From: Anaerocolumna cellulosilytica
GTDB taxonomy: Bacteria; Bacillota; Clostridia; Lachnospirales; Lachnospiraceae
Length of the DNA: 64,000 nucleotides
Direction: 5' to 3'
Assembly (NCBI RefSeq): GCF_014218335.1
Contig: NZ_AP023367.1
Coordinates: 3,839,501 to 3,903,500 of the forward strand
Shown here: one piece after another, positions 27,117 through 37,886 of the stretch
Numbering within the stretch: position 1 is the stretch's first letter
Layout: every line of letters begins with the position of its first letter
Made by a program: the position numbers and the translations under genes
Notes under the pieces: model-generated
Database searches by the model: none
Told to the model about the DNA's origin: nothing
Seen by the model: only the letters and a program-made list of their open reading frames with translations

Positions 27117-28088
27117 TTAAATGTGGTGGCAGGCGGCATAGTGCCTGGAACCGTAATCTACTAATGGCGGCATCTGTTCTACACATATATCCGTTGCACG
27201 AGGACATCTGGTTCGAAATGGACATCCACTGGGGGGATTGATAGGACTTGGTATATCGCCTTTTAAAATAATCCGTTTCTTCTCCCTGCTCGTTTTTGGA
27301 TCTGCTACCGGAATAGCTGACAGAAGGGTTTGGGTGTAAGGATGTAGCGGATTTTTATAAAGCTCATTGCTTTCGGTTAATTCAACCAAATGTCCTAAAT
27401 ACATAACTCCTATACGATTACTAATATGCTTTACAATGGACAAGTCATGGGCAATAAACAAATACGTAAACTCCTTTTCTGCCTGCAAATCTTCTAACAT
27501 ATTGACAATCTGAGCCTGTATGGATACATCCAGGGCCGATACCGGTTCATCACATACAATAAACTCAGGATCCACTGCCAATGCTCTTGCAATACCTATT
27601 CTTTGCCGTTGGCCTCCTGAAAACTCGTGAGGAAACCGATTGGCATGTTCTCTATTTAACCCAACGGTTTCTATGAGGGCATAAATCTTTTCCTGCTTTT
27701 CTTTTTTGGAAGTGTACATTTTATGAATTTCGAGTGGCTCACCTACAATGTCTCCAACTGTCATTCTTGGATTTAAGGAAGCATAAGGATCCTGAAATAT
27801 AATCTGCATTTTCCTACGGTAAGCATACATATTTTTATGAGTAATATCCTCTCCGCCATAGATTATTTTCCCCTCCGTAGGCTCGTATAAACGTATAATC
27901 GTACGTCCAAAGGTCGTTTTACCACAACCACTCTCTCCTACCAGACCTAATGTTTCACCCTTTTTTATATATAAACTTACATCGTCAACTGCCTTTACTT
28001 TGGCTGTTTTAAAACCATTCTTAACTGTAAAATATTTTTTCAAATTCTGTATTTCAATTAATTTATTCTCTTCCTTTTGTTTTGTCAT
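27117..28088 (-). CDS. oppF: Oligopeptide ABC transporter ATPase OppF
   Basis: 323 residues if started at ATG 28088, which AAGGAGG precedes by 6 bases; the frame is open to 28142. Walker A is GESGCGKTT, signature FSGGQRQRIGIARAL, Walker B FIVCDEPVSALD. The C-terminal oligopeptide-transporter extension with cysteines (SGCPFRTRCPRATDIC) is present, as in OppD/F and DppD/F proteins. It powers peptide import with OppD. Its start overlaps the oppD end by 26 bases, so translation is probably coupled. Confidence 0.94.
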   Translation of the reverse strand: MTKQKEENKLIEIQNLKKYFTVKNGFKTAKVKAVDDVSLYIKKGETLGLVGESGCGKTTFGRTIIRLYEPTEGKIIYGGEDITHKNMYAYRRKMQIIFQDPYASLNPRMTVGDIVGEPLEIHKMYTSKKEKQEKIYALIETVGLNREHANRFPHEFSGGQRQRIGIARALAVDPEFIVCDEPVSALDVSIQAQIVNMLEDLQAEKEFTYLFIAHDLSIVKHISNRIGVMYLGHLVELTESNELYKNPLHPYTQTLLSAIPVADPKTSREKKRIILKGDIPSPINPPSGCPFRTRCPRATDICVEQMPPLVDYGSRHYAACHHI

Positions 28089-29094
28089 GAGCTGCCTCCT
28101 TCTCATATGCCTCTTTAACCGGTAACCAGCATAGTGCAGCATGACCTCTATCCTCTGTGCAAACCGGAGGAATTTTATCGATACAGACTTTCATGCAATA
28201 CTTGCATCTGGGTGCAAATGCACAGCCCCTAGGAGGATTAATTAAATCTACCGGATTTCCTTCAATTGGTATAAGTCTTTCATGCTCACTTACAACTAAC
28301 TTCGGCATGGATTTTAAAAGTCCCCAGGTATAGGGATGCTTCGGTTCGTAGAATATCTCATCAATACTTCCGGTTTCTATAATGTTACCCGCGTACATAA
28401 CAGCTACCTTATCACAGATATCAGCAATTACTCCTAAATCATGGGTTATAAAGATAATACTCATATCAATTCTTTCTTTTAATTCCTTTAATAATTCAAT
28501 AATCTGAGCCTGTATGGTTACATCTAAAGCGGTGGTAGGTTCATCCGCTATTAACAGTTTCGGATTGCAGGCCAAAGCCATCGCAATCATAACACGCTGT
28601 CTCATCCCTCCTGAAAATTCATGAGGATACTGATTGATTCTTTTTTCCGGTTGGTTAATGCCGACTAACTGAAATAACTCAAGCATTCTTACCTTTCGTT
28701 GTTCTTTATTGAAAGAAGTGTGTTTTCTTAAAGACTCATCGATTTGATTGCCTACTGTATATACAGGATTTAACGAAGTCATGGGGTCCTGAAATATCAT
28801 TCCGATATCCTTACCCCTAATTTTTTGCAGCTCTTTTTCACTTAAGGCTGTAATATCTTTCCCATCAAATAAGATTTTGCCGCCGATTACTCTGCCCGGT
28901 TCAGGAATAATTCCCATTAGACCATACGATGAGACAGATTTTCCACTGCCTGACTCGCCGACAATTCCAAGTACCTCACCTGGCTTTAATTGATAAGAGA
29001 TGCCTCTTACTGCTTTTACTTCACCTGCAAAGGTAAAAAAACTAACCTCCAAATCCTTTACTTCCAATAAATTTTCTTTTCCTGTTTCAGACAC
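28063..29094 (-). CDS. oppD: Oligopeptide ABC transporter ATPase OppD
   Basis: 343 residues. Walker [10 protein letters not shown], signature [15 protein letters not shown], Walker [15 protein letters not shown], and the cysteine-rich C-terminal extension ([18 protein letters not shown]) that in relatives holds an iron-sulfur cluster. It starts 11 bases after oppC. It pairs with OppF as the motor of the importer at the inner face of the membrane. Confidence 0.95.
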   Translation of the reverse strand: MSETGKENLLEVKDLEVSFFTFAGEVKAVRGISYQLKPGEVLGIVGESGSGKSVSSYGLMGIIPEPGRVIGGKILFDGKDITALSEKELQKIRGKDIGMIFQDPMTSLNPVYTVGNQIDESLRKHTSFNKEQRKVRMLELFQLVGINQPEKRINQYPHEFSGGMRQRVMIAMALACNPKLLIADEPTTALDVTIQAQIIELLKELKERIDMSIIFITHDLGVIADICDKVAVMYAGNIIETGSIDEIFYEPKHPYTWGLLKSMPKLVVSEHERLIPIEGNPVDLINPPRGCAFAPRCKYCMKVCIDKIPPVCTEDRGHAALCWLPVKEAYEKEAAHDKTKGRE

Positions 29095-29105
29095 TTTTCT
29101 GCCTC

Positions 29106-30116
29106 CTATTTCTTTAGTTTTGGATCCAGTGCGTCACGGAGACCGTCACCGAACAGATTAAATGCCAGAATAATAACACTAATCGCTATAGCCGGAAATA
29201 ACAAACGGTGAGGATAGGATTGGATTCCATTTAAAGCCTCCGCGGATAAACTGCCTAAGCTGGCCAAGGGAGCTGATACACCAAGTCCTAAGAAGCTTAA
29301 GAAGGATTCGGTAAAAATCGCTGAAGGAATCTGTAACATTGTCGTTACAATTAGTGTTCCGATACAGTTTGGCAATAAATGTTTTAGAATCAAACGACGC
29401 TTTCCTGCTCCTAAAGCCGTAGCGGCATTGACAAATTCCATCTGCTTTACCTGCAATACCTGCCCTCTAACAATTCTAGCCATCCCCACCCAGTAGAGCA
29501 TTCCATAAACAATGAAAATAGCTACAATGCCCGGCCCCAGAGTTTGAAGACCGGATAAAATAGATCCTGAATTAAAGGCCTTTACCAAGGGTTCCTTAAT
29601 CACAATTTGGAGCAAAATAATAACCAGAATATCCGGTACAGAATATATAATTTCAACAATACGCATCATAATATTATCTGCTATTCCACCCAAAAGACCG
29701 GATACAGCACCATAAAGTGAACCTATTACTAAAACAATAAGTGCGGAACCAACTCCAATTACAAGGGAGATTCTAGAACCTATCATAACACGCACCAATA
29801 AGTCTCTTCCTAGTTGGTCTGTTCCAAAGGGATGTTTCATATTCGGTGTCATATTTTCATCTCCCCTGATTTGCTGGTCATAAGTGTAAGGGGATAGTGC
29901 AGGACCTACAAAAGCAAATAAAATAAATAGCAAAATGACGACAAAGGCAACAATAGCTATTTTATTTTGTTTTAACCTTCTAAGAGCATCCTTCCAGTAG
30001 CTTGTATTTTCTGTAAGTTTTGATAAACTGCTTTGTTCCTGTTCACTTACGGGTGAAAAATCCTCGTTTGTATATGCAGCCTGCAGACTTAATCTATCTA
30101 TTTTATCAAATGTCAT
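29106..30116 (-). CDS. oppC: Oligopeptide ABC transporter permease OppC
   Basis: 336 residues. It has a cytoplasmic N-terminal tail of about 45 residues, a first membrane segment near 53-75, and the typical OppC motif HPFGTDQLGRDLLVRVMIGSR. The EAA loop region (ATALGAGKRRLILKHLLPN) contacts the ATPases. It lies between oppB and oppD with short gaps of 14 and 11 bases. Confidence 0.95.
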   Translation of the reverse strand: MTFDKIDRLSLQAAYTNEDFSPVSEQEQSSLSKLTENTSYWKDALRRLKQNKIAIVAFVVILLFILFAFVGPALSPYTYDQQIRGDENMTPNMKHPFGTDQLGRDLLVRVMIGSRISLVIGVGSALIVLVIGSLYGAVSGLLGGIADNIMMRIVEIIYSVPDILVIILLQIVIKEPLVKAFNSGSILSGLQTLGPGIVAIFIVYGMLYWVGMARIVRGQVLQVKQMEFVNAATALGAGKRRLILKHLLPNCIGTLIVTTMLQIPSAIFTESFLSFLGLGVSAPLASLGSLSAEALNGIQSYPHRLLFPAIAISVIILAFNLFGDGLRDALDPKLKK

Positions 30117-30130
30117 ATGTGTTCCTCCTT

Positions 30131-31057
30131 TTATTCTTCCCCTAGTTTGATTCTTGGATCTACAACCTTATATAAGATGTCACAAAGCAGATTCATTAAG
30201 ATGACAAACGTAGCTAAGAATACGGTAGTTCCCATAATTACCATATAATCTCTGGCGTTAATTGCTTTTACAAAATACCTGCCAAGCCCAGGAATATTAA
30301 ATACCTGTTCCACAACGAAGGCTCCTGTTAAAACATTAGCAACCAATGGTCCTAAATAAGTTATTACGGGTATGAGAGAATTACGCAAAGCATGCTTAAA
30401 GGTGATTACGAAACTACCCATACCCTTAGCTTTGGCAGTCCTTATATAATCCTGGCTAAAGGCTTCCAGCATACTAGAGCGCATTAGTCTGGCAATATAA
30501 CACATGGGATAAAGACTGAGGGTAAATATGGGAAGTATATAACCAGAGAGAGTATTCAGCCCGGACGAAGGTAAAATCTTTAATTTTACGGCGAAGAGTA
30601 TCATAGTCGTCGTAGCTATAACAAAACCAGGAATGGAAATACCCATGGTAGAAAATATTCGGATAATATTATCCCCTAATTTGTTTCTTTTAAAAGCTGC
30701 TATAGAACCTAAAGGAATACCTCCTAAAATGGCAAGTAAAATAGCCCAGGCTCCTAGTTTTGCTGAGACAGGAAAGGATTCTTTTATAATATCTATAATT
30801 GCCCTATTTTTTTGAAGCTTGTAGCTTATTCCAAAATCACCTTTTAATAGATTCAGAAGATAGTTTTTATATTGAACCACCAGAGGTTTATCAAGACCAT
30901 ACTTTTCCATGAGAGCCTTCATAACTGACTCACTGGGAGGTTTCTCTCCCAAAAACGGATTTCCCGGTACAAAATTCATAATAAAAAATGTGATGGTTGC
31001 AGCAATAAAAATTGTTAATAAGGCTGCAACTATTCTTTTCAAAATATACTTACCCAT
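30131..31057 (-). CDS. oppB: Oligopeptide ABC transporter permease OppB
   Basis: 308 residues with six membrane segments. It begins MGKYILKRIVAALLTIFIAA and has the EAA loop RTAKAKGMGSFVITFKHALRN and the C-terminal DPRIKLGEE end, all typical of OppB/DppB. First gene of the oppBCDFA operon. The promoter must lie in the AT-rich region upstream. Confidence 0.95.
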   Translation of the reverse strand: MGKYILKRIVAALLTIFIAATITFFIMNFVPGNPFLGEKPPSESVMKALMEKYGLDKPLVVQYKNYLLNLLKGDFGISYKLQKNRAIIDIIKESFPVSAKLGAWAILLAILGGIPLGSIAAFKRNKLGDNIIRIFSTMGISIPGFVIATTTMILFAVKLKILPSSGLNTLSGYILPIFTLSLYPMCYIARLMRSSMLEAFSQDYIRTAKAKGMGSFVITFKHALRNSLIPVITYLGPLVANVLTGAFVVEQVFNIPGLGRYFVKAINARDYMVIMGTTVFLATFVILMNLLCDILYKVVDPRIKLGEE

Positions 31058-31516
31058 ACATTACCCTGCCTTTTGTATTATTCAACCTTGTATCAGTTTA
31101 ACGTGATACAGTATAAAAAAAATTGCATTTATGGTTATCTTACGATACACATCTTCGTGCAATTTTCTACGCTGTATTCCTATTTACTTAAACTTCACAA
31201 TGTTTTTTTGTAAAAATATGTTTCTACACTTACCAAATGATACTCAAAGAAGCACAAGTTGTCAAGCATAAAAATGTATATTTTGTTGTAATTTGCATTG
31301 ACAAATTATCCTTTTATTGTATAATTTTACTTATATTAAGATATTTATTTACATTTTTCAACAACAATTTTTCTTGAACATTTTCCCATATAATTGCATT
31401 AAAAATACAATTATATACATTTTTATACGTTTTTATTTTAACTTATAGTATTGATTCTTGCTAAAAAAAGTAATATAGTATACATATACCGCTATTTCGG
31501 AAGGAGGGTACATACT
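31058..31516. other. AT-rich divergent region between oppB and the 71-residue gene
   Basis: 459 bases with no convincing gene. The strand toward oppB should carry the opp promoter; the other strand carries the promoter of the small ORF. I see no clear CodY box, riboswitch or perfect palindrome. Confidence 0.5.
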
Positions 31517-31732
31517 ATGAATGCCATTGAATTAAGAAGACTTCGGGATAAGGGTCCCTATGATACTTCCTTAGATAATAATATATCCATGTATGATAAA
31601 TTACCGTATCAGCAGGATGTATCATTATACACTCCCGGAACCTTATTTTTAACCAGTGGAAATGTCATAAAATATTACCGTTGTAAAGTAAAGGAAGAAT
31701 TTACTATAAACAGTGAGAAAAATGACCAGTAA
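31517..31732 (+). CDS. Unknown small protein, 71 residues
   Basis: I do not recognise a family. It starts MNAIELRRLRDKGPYDTSLD, contains MYDKLPYQQDVSLYTPGTLF, and ends in a charged tail. It is soluble by appearance, with one Cys and several Tyr. The ATG at 31517 is 8 bases after GGAGGG; the frame extends to 31451 but without a ribosome site. It has its own strong terminator, which argues for a real gene. It is not co-transcribed with a neighbour. Confidence 0.65.
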   Translation: MNAIELRRLRDKGPYDTSLDNNISMYDKLPYQQDVSLYTPGTLFLTSGNVIKYYRCKVKEEFTINSEKNDQ

Positions 31733-31752
31733 TTCCCACCAGACATAGATAC

Positions 31753-31809
31753 AAAAAGGATATTGTCGAATTCATGGTACTATCTTAAGAATTCTCAATA
31801 TCCTTTTTT
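31753..31809. terminator. Bidirectional terminator (71-residue gene and eno)
   Basis: AAAAAGGATATTG...CAATATCCTTTTTT with an inner GAATTC/GAATTC stem. A-rich on one side and T-rich on the other, placed between convergent genes. Confidence 0.85.
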
Positions 31810-31869
31810 CTATTATATTTATTCAATTCATTGTTTCTGTTTGTTTTATCATCTATTGATGAATAGAAT

Positions 31870-33330
<1,461 letters not shown>

Positions 33331-33396
33331 CTATAAAATGACCGTTTCGCAATTGACTATTTTAATATAAAAGTTTTCAATGTAATAATAAGTCTT

Positions 33397-33416
33397 TATG
33401 TTCCAACCGGAACATA
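33397..33416. repeat. 20-bp palindrome between eno and the M32 peptidase
   Basis: TATGTTCC-AACC-GGAACATA, eight perfect bases in each arm. It lies about 210 bases before eno and 250 before the peptidase start. It could be an operator or a small hairpin. Confidence 0.6.
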
Positions 33417-33569
33417 GTTTTAACCCATTCCGGTTTTTAGCACTTAATTAATCATTAACACCTATATTATAAACAACCATAACAATTGTATGCATTTGGA
33501 AGGACAAGTATTCCAATTATATGTCACTTTCTTTTGTACCTCTTTTTTTCATAATTATACTATAGTGGT

Positions 33570-33583
33570 ATACACATGTGTAT
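33570..33583. promoter_or_regulatory. 14-bp palindrome in the M32 peptidase leader, possible operator
   Basis: ATACACATGTGTAT is a perfect inverted repeat. A TATACT-like -10 lies just upstream (about 33555) with TTGTAC about 16 bases before it. The position overlapping a likely start of transcription would suit a repressor site. The regulator is unknown. Confidence 0.4.
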
Positions 33584-33663
33584 TACTGGTTCTGTTATTG
33601 CACTTTACCTCTAAGTTATGTATACTATTAACAAATATTAGCCAAAATAGAAAGGAATTAACA

Positions 33664-35169
33664 ATGAGTCAAACTTTCGAAAAATTAAAACAGTACATTG
33701 ATAAGTCTATGGCTTATCAGACTGCTCTTACCTTGTTGCATTGGGATTTAGAAACCCTTGCACCAGAAGAATCCATGAATAATACTGCAAAAGTTATCGG
33801 CCTGTTATCCGGTGAAGAATTTAAGTCTATTATTAATGACGACGTAAGACAGCTATTAGAAGAATTAGGTCAACCAAAAGAACAGGAAATGCTTAGCTTT
33901 AACCAAAAAGCAATCGTGAAAGCCTTAACAAAGAGCTATGAGCAGATGGAACATATTCCACCGGAAGAATACCAGGCATATGGAGAATTAACCGCCAAGG
34001 CTTCAGCTATATGGGCAAAAGCGAAAGAAGCTAATTCCTTTGAGGATTTCAGACCTACCCTTTCCGATATCATAGCCTACCAGAAAAAGTTTGCAGGATA
34101 CCGCAGTAAGGAAGGGGACAAGTTATACAACCTTTTATTAAATGATTACGAAGAGGGCTTTTCCATGGAAAAGCTGGATGCGTTCTTTAACAAAATCAAA
34201 GCTGCTATTATTCCCTTGTTAAAAGAAGTTGCCGCAAAACAGGATTCTATTGATAAATCCTATAACAATCTTCATTATGATAAAGAAAAACAGCTTAATT
34301 TTGCTAAATTTGTAAGTGAATATGTTGGCTATGATTTTAAGAAAGGTGTTCTTGCAGAAAGTGCCCATCCATTTACCACGCATCTTCATAATCACGATGT
34401 ACGCATTACCACTCATATTTATGAGAATAATTTAGAAAGTTCCATCTTTTCTGTTATTCATGAAAGCGGACATGGCATTTATGAAATGTATGTGGATGAC
34501 GCTATTACAATGACCCCTGTTGGCCAGGGCTCTTCTATGGGCATCCATGAATCCCAATCCCGCTTTTATGAAAATATTATCGGACGCAGCCAGGCATTCT
34601 GGACTCCCTTATATCCCAAGTTACAGGAAACCTTCCCGGAACAGCTTAGCAATGTTACTCTTCTACAGTTTGTAAAAGGCATTAATAAAGCCGTGCCAAG
34701 TTTAATACGTACTGAAGCAGATGAATTATCCTATTCCCTGCACATTATCATCCGGTATGAAATAGAAAAGATGCTATTTGAAGACGAAATCAAAGTCGAA
34801 GATTTGCCAACGGTATGGAACCAAAAATACGAAGAGTATTTAGGCATTGAACCAGAAACTGACAGCGATGGTGTTCTTCAAGACATTCATTGGTCAGGTG
34901 GTATGTTTGGCTACTTTCCGTCTTATGCTCTTGGCAGCGCAATTGCGGCACAACTTTATTATTACATGCGTTCTGTTATGCCTTTAGAAACCTATCTAAA
35001 GGAAGGCAATTTAGTACCTATTCGCGAGTTTTTGAATAATGCCATTCATAAATATGGGGCAACCAAAAACACCAATGAACTTTTAATGGAGCTCATGAAC
35101 GAAGAACTAAATGCCGATTATTATATTAAGTATTTGACTGAAAAATATACAAAGCTTTATAATCTATAA
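33664..35169 (+). CDS. M32 family metallocarboxypeptidase (carboxypeptidase Taq)
   Basis: 501 residues from ATG 33664. The zinc motif HEXXH is seen as VIHESGHGIYE near residue 265, with the downstream Glu in GIHESQSRFYENIIGRS. M32 enzymes release C-terminal residues of peptides in the cytoplasm and could act on peptides brought in by Opp. The frame extends 58 codons upstream with a hydrophobic stretch, but the ribosome site AAAGGAATT and homology (QTFEKLKQYI) fit 33664. Monocistronic, with a terminator after it. Confidence 0.94.
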   Translation: MSQTFEKLKQYIDKSMAYQTALTLLHWDLETLAPEESMNNTAKVIGLLSGEEFKSIINDDVRQLLEELGQPKEQEMLSFNQKAIVKALTKSYEQMEHIPPEEYQAYGELTAKASAIWAKAKEANSFEDFRPTLSDIIAYQKKFAGYRSKEGDKLYNLLLNDYEEGFSMEKLDAFFNKIKAAIIPLLKEVAAKQDSIDKSYNNLHYDKEKQLNFAKFVSEYVGYDFKKGVLAESAHPFTTHLHNHDVRITTHIYENNLESSIFSVIHESGHGIYEMYVDDAITMTPVGQGSSMGIHESQSRFYENIIGRSQAFWTPLYPKLQETFPEQLSNVTLLQFVKGINKAVPSLIRTEADELSYSLHIIIRYEIEKMLFEDEIKVEDLPTVWNQKYEEYLGIEPETDSDGVLQDIHWSGGMFGYFPSYALGSAIAAQLYYYMRSVMPLETYLKEGNLVPIREFLNNAIHKYGATKNTNELLMELMNEELNADYYIKYLTEKYTKLYNL

Positions 35170-35183
35170 CGACTGTCCAAAAG

Positions 35184-35230
35184 AACTGATAGAAGGTGTA
35201 TTATGTACATCATCTATCAGTTTTTAATTT
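35184..35230 (+). terminator. Terminator of the M32 peptidase gene
   Basis: Stem AACTGATAGA/TCTATCAGTT followed by T5 and AATTTT. Confidence 0.85.
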
Positions 35231-35415
35231 TACAGCTACATTCCCTATCACAACCATTGTTCTACTGTAAAGTGCCTTTCCCTACAGAAATCTGCTTATG
35301 GTAATACTGTTTGACTTTAATGCATATATATACAAGTATTTCAAATACTATTAACACACTTAACAGACTCTACAGTCAATACCCTAAACTAATCAAACAA
35401 AATTCATCTTACACC

Positions 35416-35444
35416 TTGCTTTTATAGAATATGTATTGTATAAT
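35416..35444 (+). promoter_or_regulatory. argH promoter with arginine-type -10 element
   Basis: TTGCTT (35416-35421), 17-bp spacer, TATAAT (35439-35444), within ATTGTATAATTAC. The spacing and the TGTATAATTA at the -10 match the argJ and argG promoters, which suggests joint control, probably by ArgR. The rest of the 323-base gap between the peptidase and argH holds only the terminator noted before it. Confidence 0.7.
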
Positions 35445-35492
35445 TACAACAATTAACGTATATTTAAACATCAAAAGAAAAGAGGTAAACCT

Positions 35493-36872
35493 ATGAAATT
35501 ATGGGGCGGACGTTTTACCAAAGAAACTGACCAGTTAGTTCACAACTTTAATGCTTCTATCTCCTTTGACCAGAAATTTTTCAAACAGGATATTGATGGC
35601 AGCATTGCTCATGTGACCATGCTTAACCAGCAAGGAATACTAACACAGGAAGAAAAAGAGCGTATTATAAAAGGGCTTATAGGTATAAAGGAAGACATTA
35701 TAGAAGGAAAGCTCATCATAGACGAAACACACGAAGATATACACAGCTTTGTAGAGGCCAATCTTATAGAAAGAATCGGAGACGCCGGGAAAAAATTACA
35801 TACCGGAAGAAGCCGCAATGACCAGGTTGCACTGGATATGAAACTTTATACCAGAGAAGAATTGCAGCAGATGAAAGAGCTGTTAATAAAACTCCTGTCC
35901 GTTCTTCATATATCCATGAAGGAAAATCTAGACACCTACATGCCTGGTTTCACACATCTGCAAAAAGCCCAGCCAATTACTCTCGCTCATCATCTAGGCG
36001 CTTATTTTGAAATGTTTTACAGAGATTATGACCGCTTATCCGATATAGTAAAACGAATGAATTATTGCCCACTGGGATCTGGTGCCTTAGCAGGTACTAC
36101 ATATCCTCTAGATCGTAATGCTACCGCGGCACTTTTAGGTTTTTCAGGCCCTACTTTAAACAGTATGGACTCTGTTGCTGACAGAGATTACTTAATCGAA
36201 TTTTTGAACGCTCTGTCTATTATTATGATGCATCTTAGCAGATTCAGTGAAGAAATTATTATCTGGAATTCGAATGAATACCAGTTTATTGATTTGGATG
36301 ACGCCTATTCTACCGGAAGCAGTATTATGCCACAGAAAAAAAATCCGGACATCGCCGAATTAGTCAGAGGTAAAACCGGTCGTGTTTATGGATCTTTGGT
36401 TTCCCTCCTTACTACCATGAAAGGACTCCCTTTAGCCTATAATAAAGATATGCAGGAGGATAAAGAGCTGACCTTTGATGCTATCGATACGGTAAAAGGC
36501 TGTCTGGCACTTTTTACCGGAATGCTTTCCACGATAAAATATAATAAACCAAGGTTGGCAGCCAGTGCAAAAAACGGTTTTACCAATGCTACGGATGCTG
36601 CTGACTATCTGGTTAATCATGGTGTTGCTTTCCGTGATGCTCATGGTATTATAGGCAGTCTGGTTTTATACTGCATTGAAAAAAATACTGCTCTGGAAGC
36701 CTTGACTCTTGAAGAATTCAAGGCTGTGTCTCCGGTATTTGAAGCAGATATATATGATGCCATCAGCTTAAAGACTTGTGTAGAAAAAAGAAATACTATC
36801 GGAGCTCCAGGTAAATCTGCTATGGAAGAGGTTATCTCCATACATGAAAATTTACTGGCTAATCTTGATTAA
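35493..36872 (+). CDS. argH: Argininosuccinate lyase
   Basis: ArgH cleaves argininosuccinate to arginine and fumarate, the last step of arginine synthesis. 459 residues, normal length. Starts [13 protein letters not shown], with the [10 protein letters not shown] substrate loop near residue 107, THLQKAQP near 154 and the superfamily signature [12 protein letters not shown] near 275. AAAGAGG precedes the ATG. It stands alone, away from argG and argJBD, but shares their promoter type. Confidence 0.97.
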   Translation: MKLWGGRFTKETDQLVHNFNASISFDQKFFKQDIDGSIAHVTMLNQQGILTQEEKERIIKGLIGIKEDIIEGKLIIDETHEDIHSFVEANLIERIGDAGKKLHTGRSRNDQVALDMKLYTREELQQMKELLIKLLSVLHISMKENLDTYMPGFTHLQKAQPITLAHHLGAYFEMFYRDYDRLSDIVKRMNYCPLGSGALAGTTYPLDRNATAALLGFSGPTLNSMDSVADRDYLIEFLNALSIIMMHLSRFSEEIIIWNSNEYQFIDLDDAYSTGSSIMPQKKNPDIAELVRGKTGRVYGSLVSLLTTMKGLPLAYNKDMQEDKELTFDAIDTVKGCLALFTGMLSTIKYNKPRLAASAKNGFTNATDAADYLVNHGVAFRDAHGIIGSLVLYCIEKNTALEALTLEEFKAVSPVFEADIYDAISLKTCVEKRNTIGAPGKSAMEEVISIHENLLANLD

Positions 36873-36885
36873 TTCGTTATAATAC

Positions 36886-36917
36886 AAGGGGATGTTTTCT
36901 ACATCCCCTTATTTTAT
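36886..36917. terminator. Bidirectional terminator between argH and the SdpI-like gene
   Basis: Perfect 9-bp stem AAGGGGATG/CATCCCCTT, 7-base loop, ATTTTATA tail. Confidence 0.8.
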
Positions 36918-36922
36918 ACTAT

Positions 36923-37576
36923 TTAAAGCTTACGTTTTATCTTATGGATTCTTTTATAAAGCAGATAAGAATACAGGTTTAGACATGCTATTGATACTAA
37001 TAAAAAGTAAAACATACCCATATAAAAAATTTTATATTGTAAAAATGCAGAAATAATGAATAGTAATCCGGTACTGGTAAAGATATAACCTCCTGCTTTG
37101 TGTGTCTTTCTCCATACCGTATCATCTGATAACACCCACGGATTACGGATTCCTATAAAGTAGTTACTTTTAAATTTTGGAAGGTAATTACCGAATATAA
37201 CAAAAAATACGCCAAACACTATATTCAATATCATTTCAAAAGGTAGATGTACTTCAAAGGCTACTGCTACGGTAATCCAGTTTAAAAGAATTAAAAATAC
37301 TGCTAGGACATGCTTAATAAGTTCATAAACATTCTCATGTCTTTTGTAATTCTCTCCTTTTGGATCTATCTTGGGTAAATAACGAAAAAGAATTAATATA
37401 AGTAAGGGTAATGCTCCCAATAACAGAATTACCTGCTTTTGCCCCATTTTACTAACTTCCCAGTTATAGTTCCACTGAATGGGGATACGTTCTGGTAAAA
37501 TCGGATAAAAAATAAGTATACCCACAAAAGATAGTACTGCAAAGAACCTTATTATGTTTTTTGAAATCTTATTCAC
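36923..37576 (-). CDS. SdpI-like immunity / DUF1648 membrane protein
   Basis: About 217 residues with six membrane segments. The N-terminal half is a DUF1648 domain (YPILPERIPIQWNYNWEVSKMG); the C-terminal half has the SdpI signature NYLPKFKSNYFIGIRNPW and WRKTHKAGG. In Bacillus, SdpI protects against the SDP killing peptide and titrates the repressor SdpR. GTG at 37576 is 8 bases after GGAGG and overlaps the stop of the ArsR gene; ATG at 37582 or 37615 is possible. The last gene of a four-gene unit with an ArsR repressor and an ABC exporter. Confidence 0.85.
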   Translation of the reverse strand: MNKISKNIIRFFAVLSFVGILIFYPILPERIPIQWNYNWEVSKMGQKQVILLLGALPLLILILFRYLPKIDPKGENYKRHENVYELIKHVLAVFLILLNWITVAVAFEVHLPFEMILNIVFGVFFVIFGNYLPKFKSNYFIGIRNPWVLSDDTVWRKTHKAGGYIFTSTGLLFIISAFLQYKIFYMGMFYFLLVSIACLNLYSYLLYKRIHKIKRKL

Positions 37577-37853
37577 TTTCATCACCTCCAATACCTTCTT
37601 TCTTCGTAAAATCAAAAAACCATTTGACCAAATCCTGGAATATAGTTGTATTTAAGGTATATACTATATTTTGTCCCTGTCTTTCGTCACTGATTAGGTC
37701 AGCATTTTTTAATATACTTAAATGATGGCTAATAGAGGGTTTACTAATATTAAAATAGTCTGCAATATCTCCTGCGTTCTTCTCTGATTCAGCAAGAAGC
37801 TCCAGAATTCTTCTCCTTGTTGGGTCTGCTAATGCTTTAAAGGCGTCGTTCAT
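37569..37853 (-). CDS. ArsR-family repressor, SdpR-like
   Basis: 94 residues, a winged-helix protein: NDAFKALADPTRRRILELL, then the recognition helix ISKPSISHHLSILKNADLI, and a wing with ERQGQNIVYTLN. The ArsR metal cysteine motif ELCVCDL is absent; the equivalent helix reads KNAGDIADYFN, so it is not a metal sensor. Sequence and its overlap with an SdpI-like gene point to an SdpR-type autorepressor. ATG 37853 follows AAAGGGG; the frame extends to 37874. Confidence 0.88.
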   Translation of the reverse strand: MNDAFKALADPTRRRILELLAESEKNAGDIADYFNISKPSISHHLSILKNADLISDERQGQNIVYTLNTTIFQDLVKWFFDFTKKEGIGGDESE

Positions 37854-37886
37854 TACACTTCCCCTTTCCGTCATAATTTAACCGTC

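Noticed and set aside
33397-33416. LexA (SOS) box at the GTTC...GAAC palindrome
   Set aside because: The half-sites are in the reverse order to GAAC-N4-GTTC, and the spacing does not match.
33490-33663. 58-codon hydrophobic N-terminal extension of the M32 peptidase that looks like membrane segments
   Set aside because: M32 enzymes are cytoplasmic, the region has promoter-like and palindromic DNA, and a ribosome site precedes 33664.
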